35,835 nucleotides of DNA from an uncultured Pseudomonadota bacterium. GTDB lineage: Bacteria; Myxococcota_A; UBA796; JAFGLY01. The stretch is from the NCBI GenBank assembly GCA_937912125.1, contig CALDOK010000227.1:1-35835 (forward strand), written 5' to 3'. The notes under the pieces were generated by a model. It ran no database searches. It was not told where the DNA came from and worked only from the letters and a program-made list of their open reading frames with translations. The position numbers and the translations under genes are program-made. Below, piece by piece: positions 22,713-29,406 of the stretch. Numbering within the stretch: the stretch's first letter is position 1; each line of letters starts with the position of its first letter.

Positions 22713-23167
22713 TGCCGGCCTGGGTGCTGCTCCTGGCCCTCACGGCCACCGCCACGCCGCCCTCGGCGGCCACTGCCCCGGCGGCCCCGGCGGCGCTGCC
22801 GGTCACCAGCCTCGAGCTCCAGGGCCACACGGTGCTGGTCGAGGTCGCGGACAGCGCGGGCGCCCGGGCCCAGGGGCTGATGCACCGGCCCTTCCTCGGG
22901 GCCGATCAGGGCATGCTCTTCGTCTACCCCTCCGCCGACATGCGGGCGTTCTGGATGGCCAACACCACCATCCCACTGTCCATCGCGTTCATCGGCGCCG
23001 ACGGCGCCATCGTCAGCATCCGCGACATGCAGCCCCTGGACCGCGGGCACACCTGGTCCGGCTTCCCGGCCCAGTACGCTCTCGAGGTGAACCAGGGTTG
23101 GTTCGACCAGCACGGCATCCAGCCAGGGGTGCAGGTCCATGGCCTGCCTGGCCCCTCGCGGGAGTAG
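22712..23167 (+). CDS. DUF192 family secreted protein
   Basis: A 151-residue protein whose ATG shares one base with the ruvB stop. It has a signal-like hydrophobic start ([15 protein letters not shown]) and an Ala/Pro spacer, then the DUF192 domain: VEVADSAGARAQGLMHRPFL, GMLFVYPSADMRAFWMANTTIPLSIAFI and GFPAQYALEVNQGWFDQHGI. This fold is widespread and its function is unknown. The RGLM-R and FWM-NT-IPL motifs are well conserved, so the protein is likely folded and exported to the periplasm. It may be co-expressed with ruvB purely by position. Confidence 0.85.
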   Translation: MPAWVLLLALTATATPPSAATAPAAPAALPVTSLELQGHTVLVEVADSAGARAQGLMHRPFLGADQGMLFVYPSADMRAFWMANTTIPLSIAFIGADGAIVSIRDMQPLDRGHTWSGFPAQYALEVNQGWFDQHGIQPGVQVHGLPGPSRE

Positions 23168-23175
23168 GTGCAGGC

Positions 23176-24024
23176 ATGCGTCAGCAGGCGACCGTCGGCA
23201 GGAGCATCACCGTGCAGGGCCCCGGACTGCACTCGGGGGAGTCCGCGCGGGTGAGCATCGAGCCGGCTCCCATCGGGCACGGACGTGTGTTCCTGCGGGC
23301 CGACCTGCCCCAGCCTGTCCCCATCCCGGCCTTGGTCCAGCATGTCAGCGACGGCCGCCTGTGCACCTCCCTCGCCGTGGGAGACCAGCAGGTGCGCACC
23401 GTGGAGCACCTGCTCGCGGCGCTGGCCGGCCTGTGCATCGACAATGTCCTGGTGCGGGTGTGGGGGCCGGAGATCCCGGGGGTGGACGGCTCGGCCCGGC
23501 CCTGGGTGCGGCTGCTGCTTCAGGCCGGCCGCCGTCGCCAGAAGGCCGGCTGCGTCGCCCTGCGCCCCTCAGCTCCCGTCGCGCTCGAGGATGGCCCCCG
23601 CCGGGCCCTCTGCACTGCGTCCGACGGGCTCGAGCTCGACGTGTCCATCGACTTCCCCCATCCGCTCCTGAGGGAGCGCCGCTTGGCCCTGGCCATTCAC
23701 TCCAGCGACTTCGACGCCGAGCTGTCCTGGGCGCGGACCTTCGCCCTGCAAGAGCAGGCCGAGGCCATGCGGGCTGCGGGTCTGGCCCTGGGCGGGAGCC
23801 TGGAGAACGCCGTGGTGCTCGGCCCCGCAGGGGTGCTCAACCCCGGTGGCCTGCGGGGGCTGGACGAACCCCTCCGGCACAAGATGCTCGACCTGCTGGG
23901 CGATCTCGCCCTGTTGGGCCACCCCCTGCTGGCCCTGGTGCGCGTCGAGCAGCCGGGCCACGCCTTCAACCACTCCCTGGTCAGGGCGCTGCTGGGCGCC
24001 TGCGACCGGATCGGTGAGCCATGA
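23176..24024 (+). CDS. lpxC: UDP-3-O-acyl-N-acetylglucosamine deacetylase
   Basis: A 282-residue zinc deacetylase, the first committed step of lipid A synthesis in the cytoplasm. Family landmarks: GRSITVQGPGLHSGE at the N-terminus, VEHLLAALAGL with Glu77 and zinc His78, HKMLDLLGDLALLGHP with zinc His235 and Asp239, and the catalytic His262 in GHAFNHSLVRALL; PEIPGVDGSA is the equivalent of PEIPIMDGSA. Length is a little under E. coli LpxC (305), with a shorter C-terminus. It establishes that the organism has lipid A and therefore an outer membrane. Its TGA overlaps the methyltransferase ATG (ATGA). Confidence 0.95.
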   Translation: MRQQATVGRSITVQGPGLHSGESARVSIEPAPIGHGRVFLRADLPQPVPIPALVQHVSDGRLCTSLAVGDQQVRTVEHLLAALAGLCIDNVLVRVWGPEIPGVDGSARPWVRLLLQAGRRRQKAGCVALRPSAPVALEDGPRRALCTASDGLELDVSIDFPHPLLRERRLALAIHSSDFDAELSWARTFALQEQAEAMRAAGLALGGSLENAVVLGPAGVLNPGGLRGLDEPLRHKMLDLLGDLALLGHPLLALVRVEQPGHAFNHSLVRALLGACDRIGEP

Positions 24025-24959
24025 GCCTCCGCCGCGCCCGTCCCATGTCGGGTTCCGCCCTCCCCAAGCTCTCGGGGCCGCCTCCGTGGCCCTGCGTCGA
24101 GCTCGAAGCCTGGGCTGGGCGCGCCTTCACCCTGCCCATGGGCGACCCCCGGCTGCAGTCCCTGTTCTCCGGGCAGGCTCCCGACAGCCGCCCGCTGCAC
24201 AACCTGGTGGGGGCGGCCGATCTGTGGGAGCACGATCCCGAGTGGATGGACTGGCTGCACCCTGACAGCCCGGCCCATGATCAGAAGCTCCTCGAGCGGG
24301 ATCTCTACCTGCACCACTGGGGCCAGTGGTTCGAGGGTGCGCAGCGGGTGCTCGATCTGGGCTGCGGCGCTGGGCGCTTCACCCAGTGGCTGCTGGCCCA
24401 TGGGCGTGAGGTCGAGGCCGTGGACCCTGACCTGCGCAGCCTGTGGCGCATCCTGGCCCATGTGGCCGGGGGCCCCGGGCGGCTGGATCTGCACTGGAGC
24501 ACCGGCGAGCGCCTGCCCCAGGTGGCGCCGGTGGATCTCGCCCTTGCGGTGGAGGTGCTCAACTACGTGGAAGACCCGGCCCAGGTGCTGGCCAACATCG
24601 CCCAGGTCCTGCGGCCCGGCGGCGTCCTGTTGATGTCGGTCGAGGCCAAGTACGGCTGGGCCGCCTCGCTGGACGCCGGGGCTGGCTCGCTGGCGGCCTT
24701 CTTCGAGGACACCCCGGTGTTCCTCGAGTGTGATCGCTTCATCCGCACCTACGGCGAAGATGAGCTGCGGGCGCTGCTGGCCGGCTGGGAGATCCTGTCG
24801 TTCGAGCCCACCCACTACGCCACCTCCGGTCCCTTCGAGACCGCCGCGGGGGCCAACACCCTGGCCGAGCTGCTCCCCTGGGAGAAGCTCTGCCGCGAGC
24901 ACCCGCTGACCGCCCCCTGGAACCGTGCCTGGACCGTCGCCGCGCGTATGCCCGCTTAG
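24021..24959 (+). CDS. Class I SAM-dependent methyltransferase
   Basis: A 312-residue protein whose ATG overlaps the lpxC stop. VLDLGCGAGRFTQWLL (110-125) is the SAM-binding motif I; VEAVDPD is motif II; PVDLALAVEVLNYVEDPAQVLANIAQVLRPGGVLLMSVE holds the later motifs. The first 90 residues are a separate segment (many Trp, His and Pro) that may shape the acceptor site. The C-terminus lacks a membrane helix. The substrate is unknown; coupling to lpxC could mean lipid or polysaccharide methylation, but this is only a guess from position. Confidence 0.85.
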   Translation: MSLRRARPMSGSALPKLSGPPPWPCVELEAWAGRAFTLPMGDPRLQSLFSGQAPDSRPLHNLVGAADLWEHDPEWMDWLHPDSPAHDQKLLERDLYLHHWGQWFEGAQRVLDLGCGAGRFTQWLLAHGREVEAVDPDLRSLWRILAHVAGGPGRLDLHWSTGERLPQVAPVDLALAVEVLNYVEDPAQVLANIAQVLRPGGVLLMSVEAKYGWAASLDAGAGSLAAFFEDTPVFLECDRFIRTYGEDELRALLAGWEILSFEPTHYATSGPFETAAGANTLAELLPWEKLCREHPLTAPWNRAWTVAARMPA

Positions 24960-25009
24960 GTGGGCGTCAGCTCCTCTCGCCGCGCCCAGGTCCGATAGCC
25001 GAAGAACCA

Positions 25010-26593
25010 ATGCGCATCGCCATCGTCCAGCCCCCGCGTCGTTACTGGCCCTATGTCAGCGAGGGCGACAACTACATGCTGCCCCAGGCCATGCCGGCCC
25101 TGGCGGCGGTGCTGCGGGATGCGGGCCACGAGGTCTTCGTGGTGGACTGCCTGCCCATCCACATGGGCTGGCGATCCTTGGCCCAGCACCTGCGCACCCT
25201 GGACCCCGACGTCGTAGGCTGCGGTGAGAACCACGCTCTGTACGCCAGCGAGGCCCTGCGCTTCTTCCAGCTGTGCCGGGATGTGATCCCTCGCGCCGTG
25301 CGGGTGGCAGGCGGCGCACACTTCAGCAACCTCTGGCATCGCTACATCGGCCTGCCCCCAGGAGTGCCCCATCCTCAGGGGCTCGACGTGCCCGAGGGGC
25401 TGCCCGACAGCGACCTCGACGTGGTGGTCATCGGCGAGGGCGAGATCACGTTCCGCGATCTGTGCGACGAGCTGGGCCAGGCCAAGCCCGACCTCTCCCG
25501 GGTGGCGGGGATCGTCTTTCGCGAGGGCGAGGTCTGCGTGCGCACGGCCCCGCGGGCCCTGGTTCAGGACCTCGATAGCCTGCCCCTGCCGGCCTACGAC
25601 ATGGTGCCCATGTCCCTGTACGGCACCAGCCGCTACCTGTTCAGCCCCCAGGCCACCACCATCCACCACAGCCGCGGCTGCACCTCGCAGTGCAGCTTCT
25701 GCGCCTGGTGGACCACCATGGCCGACCGCAGCTACGACACCGCCGGCCGCACCGTGCTGAAGTCTCGCTGGCGCACCAAGTCCCCTGAGCGCAGCTTCGA
25801 GGAGCTCGAGCTGCTGTACAAGCGCTACGACCGCCAGGCCTTCGTGTGGGTGGACGAGAGCTGGAACATCTCCCCCGAGTGGTCCGACCGCTTCGCCGAT
25901 CTGATCCTGGCTTCGGACATGAAGCCCCGCTGGATGGCCTTCTTCCGCGCCGACGGCGTGGTGCGGGACGAGCAGCTGGGCATCCTCGACAAGCTGGTGC
26001 GGGCCGGGCTGCGGCACGTGCTCATCGGGGTCGAGCGGGCCGAGGACTCCACCCTCGAGGACATGAACAAGCGCTTCTACCAGGGCGGCGTGGCCGAGCA
26101 GGCCCTGCGCATCTTCAAGCGGCGCTACCCCCAGGTGTTCCTGCAGGGCACCTTCATCGTGGGGGTCAAGGACGAGACCCCCCAGAGCATGGACCGCCAG
26201 ATGGCCCTGGCCCACAAGCTCGACATCGACTTCCCGGCCTTCCACCCCATCACCCCGGTGCCCGGCACGCCCATCTACGACGCGGCCATCCGCGAGGGCA
26301 AGATCACCGAGTCCATGTTCGACGAGTTCGACTGGCTCACCCCCGTGCTGGACTCCGACTACATGACCCGGGACGAGATCGCGGCCGCCATGCACCGCAT
26401 GAACCGCACCTTCGTCAACCCTCGCTGGCTGGCCAAGGGCTTGCTCTCCCGCAGCCGCTACAAGCGGGACATGTACACCTGGTTCGCCATCGTCTCGGCC
26501 CGCATGGGCTGGGACGTGGCCAAGCAGCGGCTCAATCCACTCAGGGTCGAGCACTACCAGCAGCTGGTGACCCCGGACTGGTACGAGACCTGA
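25010..26593 (+). CDS. B12-binding-type radical SAM protein
   Basis: A 527-residue protein in two parts. Residues about 1-150 look like a cobalamin-binding domain of the class that precedes radical SAM enzymes (MRIAIVQPPRRYWPY..., VLRDAGHEVFVVDCLPIHMGW, VVIGEGEITFRDLCDEL); the DxHxxG cobalamin ligand motif is not visible, so binding would be base-off. Then HSRGCTSQCSFC gives the CX3CX2C cluster (Cys224/228/231), followed by VWVDESWNI, RADGVVRDEQ, HVLIGVERAEDSTLEDMNKR and FIVGVKDETPQSMDRQ, the usual order of an elongator-type core. Such enzymes do methylations, ring rearrangements and similar chemistry. It stands alone with no coupled partner, so the substrate is unknown. A GATAGC -10-like element lies ten bases before the ATG and there is only a weak GAAGAA ribosome site. 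Confidence 0.85.
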   Translation: MRIAIVQPPRRYWPYVSEGDNYMLPQAMPALAAVLRDAGHEVFVVDCLPIHMGWRSLAQHLRTLDPDVVGCGENHALYASEALRFFQLCRDVIPRAVRVAGGAHFSNLWHRYIGLPPGVPHPQGLDVPEGLPDSDLDVVVIGEGEITFRDLCDELGQAKPDLSRVAGIVFREGEVCVRTAPRALVQDLDSLPLPAYDMVPMSLYGTSRYLFSPQATTIHHSRGCTSQCSFCAWWTTMADRSYDTAGRTVLKSRWRTKSPERSFEELELLYKRYDRQAFVWVDESWNISPEWSDRFADLILASDMKPRWMAFFRADGVVRDEQLGILDKLVRAGLRHVLIGVERAEDSTLEDMNKRFYQGGVAEQALRIFKRRYPQVFLQGTFIVGVKDETPQSMDRQMALAHKLDIDFPAFHPITPVPGTPIYDAAIREGKITESMFDEFDWLTPVLDSDYMTRDEIAAAMHRMNRTFVNPRWLAKGLLSRSRYKRDMYTWFAIVSARMGWDVAKQRLNPLRVEHYQQLVTPDWYET

Positions 26594-26660
26594 TCCGCGT
26601 GTGTTGAGCGGGGGAGAGGAGGACTGCGCTGGTCTTCTGGCTCCTGCGCGCACTTTCTTG

Positions 26661-26690
26661 TTGACGACATAGATGCGCCATGCATATATG
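26661..26690 (+). promoter_or_regulatory. Promoter of the NrtR-like/SPFH/NAD-kinase operon
   Basis: TTGACG at 26661-26666, an 18-base spacer and TATATG at 26685-26690 form a strong sigma-70-type promoter in the most AT-rich stretch of the window. Transcription should start near 26697, about 17 bases before the ATG at 26714. The -10 lies in the centre of the inverted repeat at 26670-26703. Confidence 0.65.
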
Positions 26691-26703
26691 CAAGGTGTAT
26701 CTA
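26670..26703. promoter_or_regulatory. 34-base inverted repeat over the promoter (likely operator)
   Basis: The left arm is TAGATGCGCCATGCATA (26670-26686) and the right arm TATGCAAGGTGTATCTA (26687-26703). Fourteen of 17 positions pair; the mismatches are the G/T pairs at 26675/26698 and 26677/26696 and A/A at 26680/26693. The core GCATATATGC (26682-26691) is perfect. It covers the -10 box and reaches the AAGGAG ribosome site, so a protein bound here would block transcription. The first gene of the operon encodes a regulator of the NUDIX/winged-helix kind, which makes autorepression the simplest reading. Only the right half lies in the transcript, so it is a DNA element, not an RNA hairpin. 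Confidence 0.65.
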
Positions 26704-26713
26704 AGGAGTGAGC

Positions 26714-27439
26714 ATGACGCGGTCCCAAGAAGAGCAGGCCTTCCTCGATGGCTACGATCCCAGCGCCTTCCAGCGCCCCTCAGTGGCGGTGGACGTGGTG
26801 ATCCTCACGGTGGCTGAGGGGCAGCTGTGGGCCGTGCTGCGTCCCCGGGACGAACACCCCCACCGGGGTCTGTGGGCGCTGCCCGGTGGCTTTATCGGCC
26901 TGGACGAGTCGCTGGACGATGCTGCGGCCCGGCTGCTGCGGGCCAAGGCGGGGCTCGAGGGCGTGTTCCTCGAGCAGCTCTACACCTTCGGCCAGCCCGA
27001 TCGGGATCCCCGCATGCGCATCATCACCGTGGCCTACTACGCCCTGGTGCCCGCCGCTCAGCTGGCGGGGGTCAACGGTGGCGCCGTGCTGGCGCCCCTG
27101 GACGTGCCCTGGTCTGGCGAGCAGGGTGGGCCGGTGGTGCCCCGGGACCGCAGCGACGAGGTCCTGCCCCTGGCCTTCGATCACGCCGAGATCCTGGGCC
27201 TGGCCGTGCAGCGCATCCGCGGCAAGCTGGCCTACACCGGCATCGGCTTCGAGCTGCTGCCCCCCGCGTTCACCCTGCGGGACCTGCGCCTGGTGCACGA
27301 AGGCATCCTGGGCGAGCCGCTGAACAAGGACTCCTTTCGCCGCCGCGTGCTCGCCTCGGGCGACGTCGAGCCCACCGGCGACCGCCAGGCCGACGTGGGC
27401 CACCGCCCCGCGGCTCTCTACCGCTTCACCCGGGCCTGA
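26714..27439 (+). CDS. NrtR-like NUDIX/winged-helix transcriptional regulator
   Basis: A 241-residue protein starting at the ATG at 26714 with AAGGAG at 26703-26708. Residues about 20-145 form a NUDIX domain (VAVDVVILTV..., ALPGGFIGLDESLDDAAARL). The NUDIX box from Gly59 is degenerate: positions expected to be Glu in REUxEExGU are Leu74, Ala77 and Lys78, so hydrolysis is unlikely. Residues about 160-241 match the C-terminal winged helix of NrtR regulators (FTLRDLRLVHEGILGEPLNKDSFRRRVLAS...GHRPAALYRF). Known NrtR proteins sense ADP-ribose or related NAD metabolites and repress NAD genes. Two genes downstream is an NAD kinase-like gene, which agrees. The promoter has a palindrome that is a good candidate operator. 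I leave the symbol empty because the true ligand is not shown. Confidence 0.82.
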   Translation: MTRSQEEQAFLDGYDPSAFQRPSVAVDVVILTVAEGQLWAVLRPRDEHPHRGLWALPGGFIGLDESLDDAAARLLRAKAGLEGVFLEQLYTFGQPDRDPRMRIITVAYYALVPAAQLAGVNGGAVLAPLDVPWSGEQGGPVVPRDRSDEVLPLAFDHAEILGLAVQRIRGKLAYTGIGFELLPPAFTLRDLRLVHEGILGEPLNKDSFRRRVLASGDVEPTGDRQADVGHRPAALYRFTRA

Positions 27440-27463
27440 CGGCCCACCCAGCAGGAGCTCACC

Positions 27464-28483
27464 ATGGCCGACATCACCCGCTTCCTGTTCCTCCGGCATC
27501 TGCGTGGCGACAACGCGAGCTTCGTGCTGCAGCACCGCAACGGCAAGCTCGTCCGGGCAGGCCGCGGCCTGCAGTTCTGGTTCATGCCGCTGACCGCCAC
27601 CATCGCCGAGCTGCCCATGGACGATCGGGAGCTGCCGGTGTTGTTCCACGGGCGCACCCAGGACTTCCAGGACGTGGCGGTCCAGGGCGTGATCACCTGG
27701 CGTGTGACCGACCCCAGGGTGCTGGCCGACCGCATCGACTTCGGCATCGACACGGCCAAGGGCGCGTGGCTGGAGCAGCCCCTCGAGAAGGTGGCGCTGC
27801 TGATCACCCAGCTGGCTCAGCAGCTGGCCTGGGACTGGGTGTCCCAGCAGGCCCTGCCCACTGCCCTGGTCGAAGGCGCCCGGGAGATCCGCGCTCGGGT
27901 GCTGGGCGGCCTGGGGGCCGACGAGAGCCTGGCCGCCATGGGCCTCGAGGTCAGCACGGTGCGCATCAGCGACGTCAGCCCCACCTCCGAGCTGGAGCGG
28001 GCGCTGCAGCAGCCCACCCGCGAGGCCATCCAGCAGGACGCCGACAAGGCCACCTTCGAGCGCCGGGCCCTGGCGGTGGAGCGGGAGCGCGCCATCGCCG
28101 AGAACGAGCTCCAGAACCAGATCGAGCTGGCCAAGCGAGAGGAAGATCTGATCGCTCAGCGGGGCGAGAACGAGCGCCGGCGGGTGTCCCTCGAGGCCGA
28201 CGCGGCGCGCATCGAGACCGAGGCCCGGGTGCAGCGGGAGCGCCTGCAGGCCCAGGCCAGCGCCGACGGAATCCGCGAGGTCGAGGGCGCCAAGGTCGAG
28301 TCCGAGCGAGAGCGCATCGGCATCTACCGCGACCTGCCCAGCGGGGTGATGATGGGCCTGGCCGCGCGGGAGCTGGCGGGGCAGCTGCCCCCCATCGAGC
28401 ACCTGAGCATCGGACCGGACCTGTTGACGGGGGCCTTGACCCGGCTGGCCCAGGCAGGGGCTCAGCACCTCCAGGAGGGCTGA
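27464..28483 (+). CDS. SPFH/Band 7 domain protein
   Basis: A 339-residue protein with an AGGAG ribosome site. Residues about 5-160 are an SPFH (stomatin/prohibitin-type) domain: ASFVLQHRNGKLVRAGRGLQFWFMPLTATIAELPMDDRELPV and VAVQGVITWRVTDPRVLADRIDFG. Residues about 190-280 are a charged coiled coil (ERALAVERERAIAENELQNQIELAKREEDLIAQ), as in flotillins and prohibitins, and the end is a short Ala/Leu-rich domain. Unlike most SPFH proteins it has no N-terminal membrane helix or signal, so it may attach peripherally or form a soluble ring-like assembly. It lies between the NrtR-like regulator (24-base gap) and the NAD kinase-like gene (one-base gap), an order that suggests a role linked to NAD(P) metabolism; what it does there is unknown. 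Confidence 0.85.
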   Translation: MADITRFLFLRHLRGDNASFVLQHRNGKLVRAGRGLQFWFMPLTATIAELPMDDRELPVLFHGRTQDFQDVAVQGVITWRVTDPRVLADRIDFGIDTAKGAWLEQPLEKVALLITQLAQQLAWDWVSQQALPTALVEGAREIRARVLGGLGADESLAAMGLEVSTVRISDVSPTSELERALQQPTREAIQQDADKATFERRALAVERERAIAENELQNQIELAKREEDLIAQRGENERRRVSLEADAARIETEARVQRERLQAQASADGIREVEGAKVESERERIGIYRDLPSGVMMGLAARELAGQLPPIEHLSIGPDLLTGALTRLAQAGAQHLQEG

Positions 28484-28484
28484 C

Positions 28485-29378
28485 ATGGAGCCCCGGGTCG
28501 TGGTCGTACACCGCCCCAGCGCCTACGAGGAGCTGCTCCGGGCCCACTGCACCCACGGCCAGGCGGCGTTCTTCCTGCGCAGCCGCGGCCAGGACATCGA
28601 TGAGGTGGCCGCTCGGCACCTGCTCCAGGAGCAAGCCCTGGCTCAGGTGCTGGGGGCCATCCCCACGGCCTGGCGCCGCACCCAGCTGCTGCGCCACGAC
28701 CTGGACCGCTTCCTGTTCGAGCCCGGCGATCTGGTGGTGGCGGTGGGGCAGGACGGGCTGGTGGCCAACGTAGCCAAGTACCTGGACGGTCAGCCGGTGG
28801 TGGGCGTCAACCCCGATCCTGGTTGCTACGACGGGGTGCTGGCACCCCATGCGCCCTCGGCCGTCGCGGTCTTGCTCCCTGGGGTCGCCCGGGGCGAGGC
28901 GCCCCTGGAGCGCCGCACCATGGTCGAGGCCCGCAGCGACGACGGCCAGCGCCTGCTGGCCCTCAACGAGCTCTTCATCGGCCACCGCTCCCACCAGAGC
29001 GCCCGCTATCTGTTGCGCCACGGGGCGCGCAGCGAGCGCCACTCGAGCTCCGGGCTCATCGTCTCCACCGGCACCGGCGCCACGGGCTGGGCGCGGAGCA
29101 TCCATCGCTGCCACCGCTCCAAGCTCGACCTGCCGGCGCCCACGGATCCCCAGCTGGCCTTCTTCGTGCGCGAGGCCTTCCCCAGCCGCGCCACCGGCTG
29201 CGCGGTGACCGAGGGTGTGGTCGGCCGGCGCAGCAGCCTGGTGGTGCGCTCCGAGATGAACGAGGGCGGCGTGGTCTTCGGCGACGGCATCGAAGAAGAC
29301 CGCATCGAGTTCGGCTGGGCCCGGGAGCTGGTCGTGGCGCGGGCCGAGCGCACCCTGAACCTGGTGCGGGCGGCCTGA
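28485..29378 (+). CDS. Divergent NAD(+) kinase-like protein
   Basis: A 297-residue protein whose ATG follows the SPFH stop by one base, with AGGAGG upstream. NAD kinases phosphorylate NAD to NADP. Here DLVVAVGQDGLVANVAKYL (Gly88-Gln-Asp90-Gly91) matches the GGDG motif with the catalytic Asp kept but the second Gly changed to Gln and the following Thr to Leu; ALNELFIG (Asn161/Glu162) is the NE motif; and SSGLIVSTGTGATGWARS (about 188-205) corresponds to DGLIVSTPTGSTAYSLS, with Pro and Ser changed. GVNPDPGCYDGVLAP matches the GVN-G-LGFL segment. The first 60 residues are unlike standard NAD kinases. It is probably a kinase of NAD or a related nucleotide, but the changes mean activity needs testing. 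Confidence 0.78.
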   Translation: MEPRVVVVHRPSAYEELLRAHCTHGQAAFFLRSRGQDIDEVAARHLLQEQALAQVLGAIPTAWRRTQLLRHDLDRFLFEPGDLVVAVGQDGLVANVAKYLDGQPVVGVNPDPGCYDGVLAPHAPSAVAVLLPGVARGEAPLERRTMVEARSDDGQRLLALNELFIGHRSHQSARYLLRHGARSERHSSSGLIVSTGTGATGWARSIHRCHRSKLDLPAPTDPQLAFFVREAFPSRATGCAVTEGVVGRRSSLVVRSEMNEGGVVFGDGIEEDRIEFGWARELVVARAERTLNLVRAA

Positions 29379-29406
29379 GCTCCGCTCGGCGGCGCCTCGG
29401 CGCGGT

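Noticed and set aside
26594..26640. Possible hairpin GGAGGAC/GTCTTCT after the B12-type radical SAM gene
   Set aside because: It has two G-T pairs in seven and no T-tract; too weak to call.
24956..26728. Minus-strand open frame of 590 codons over the B12-type radical SAM gene
   Set aside because: It crosses the promoter and palindrome at 26661-26703 and is antisense to an intact CX3CX2C enzyme.
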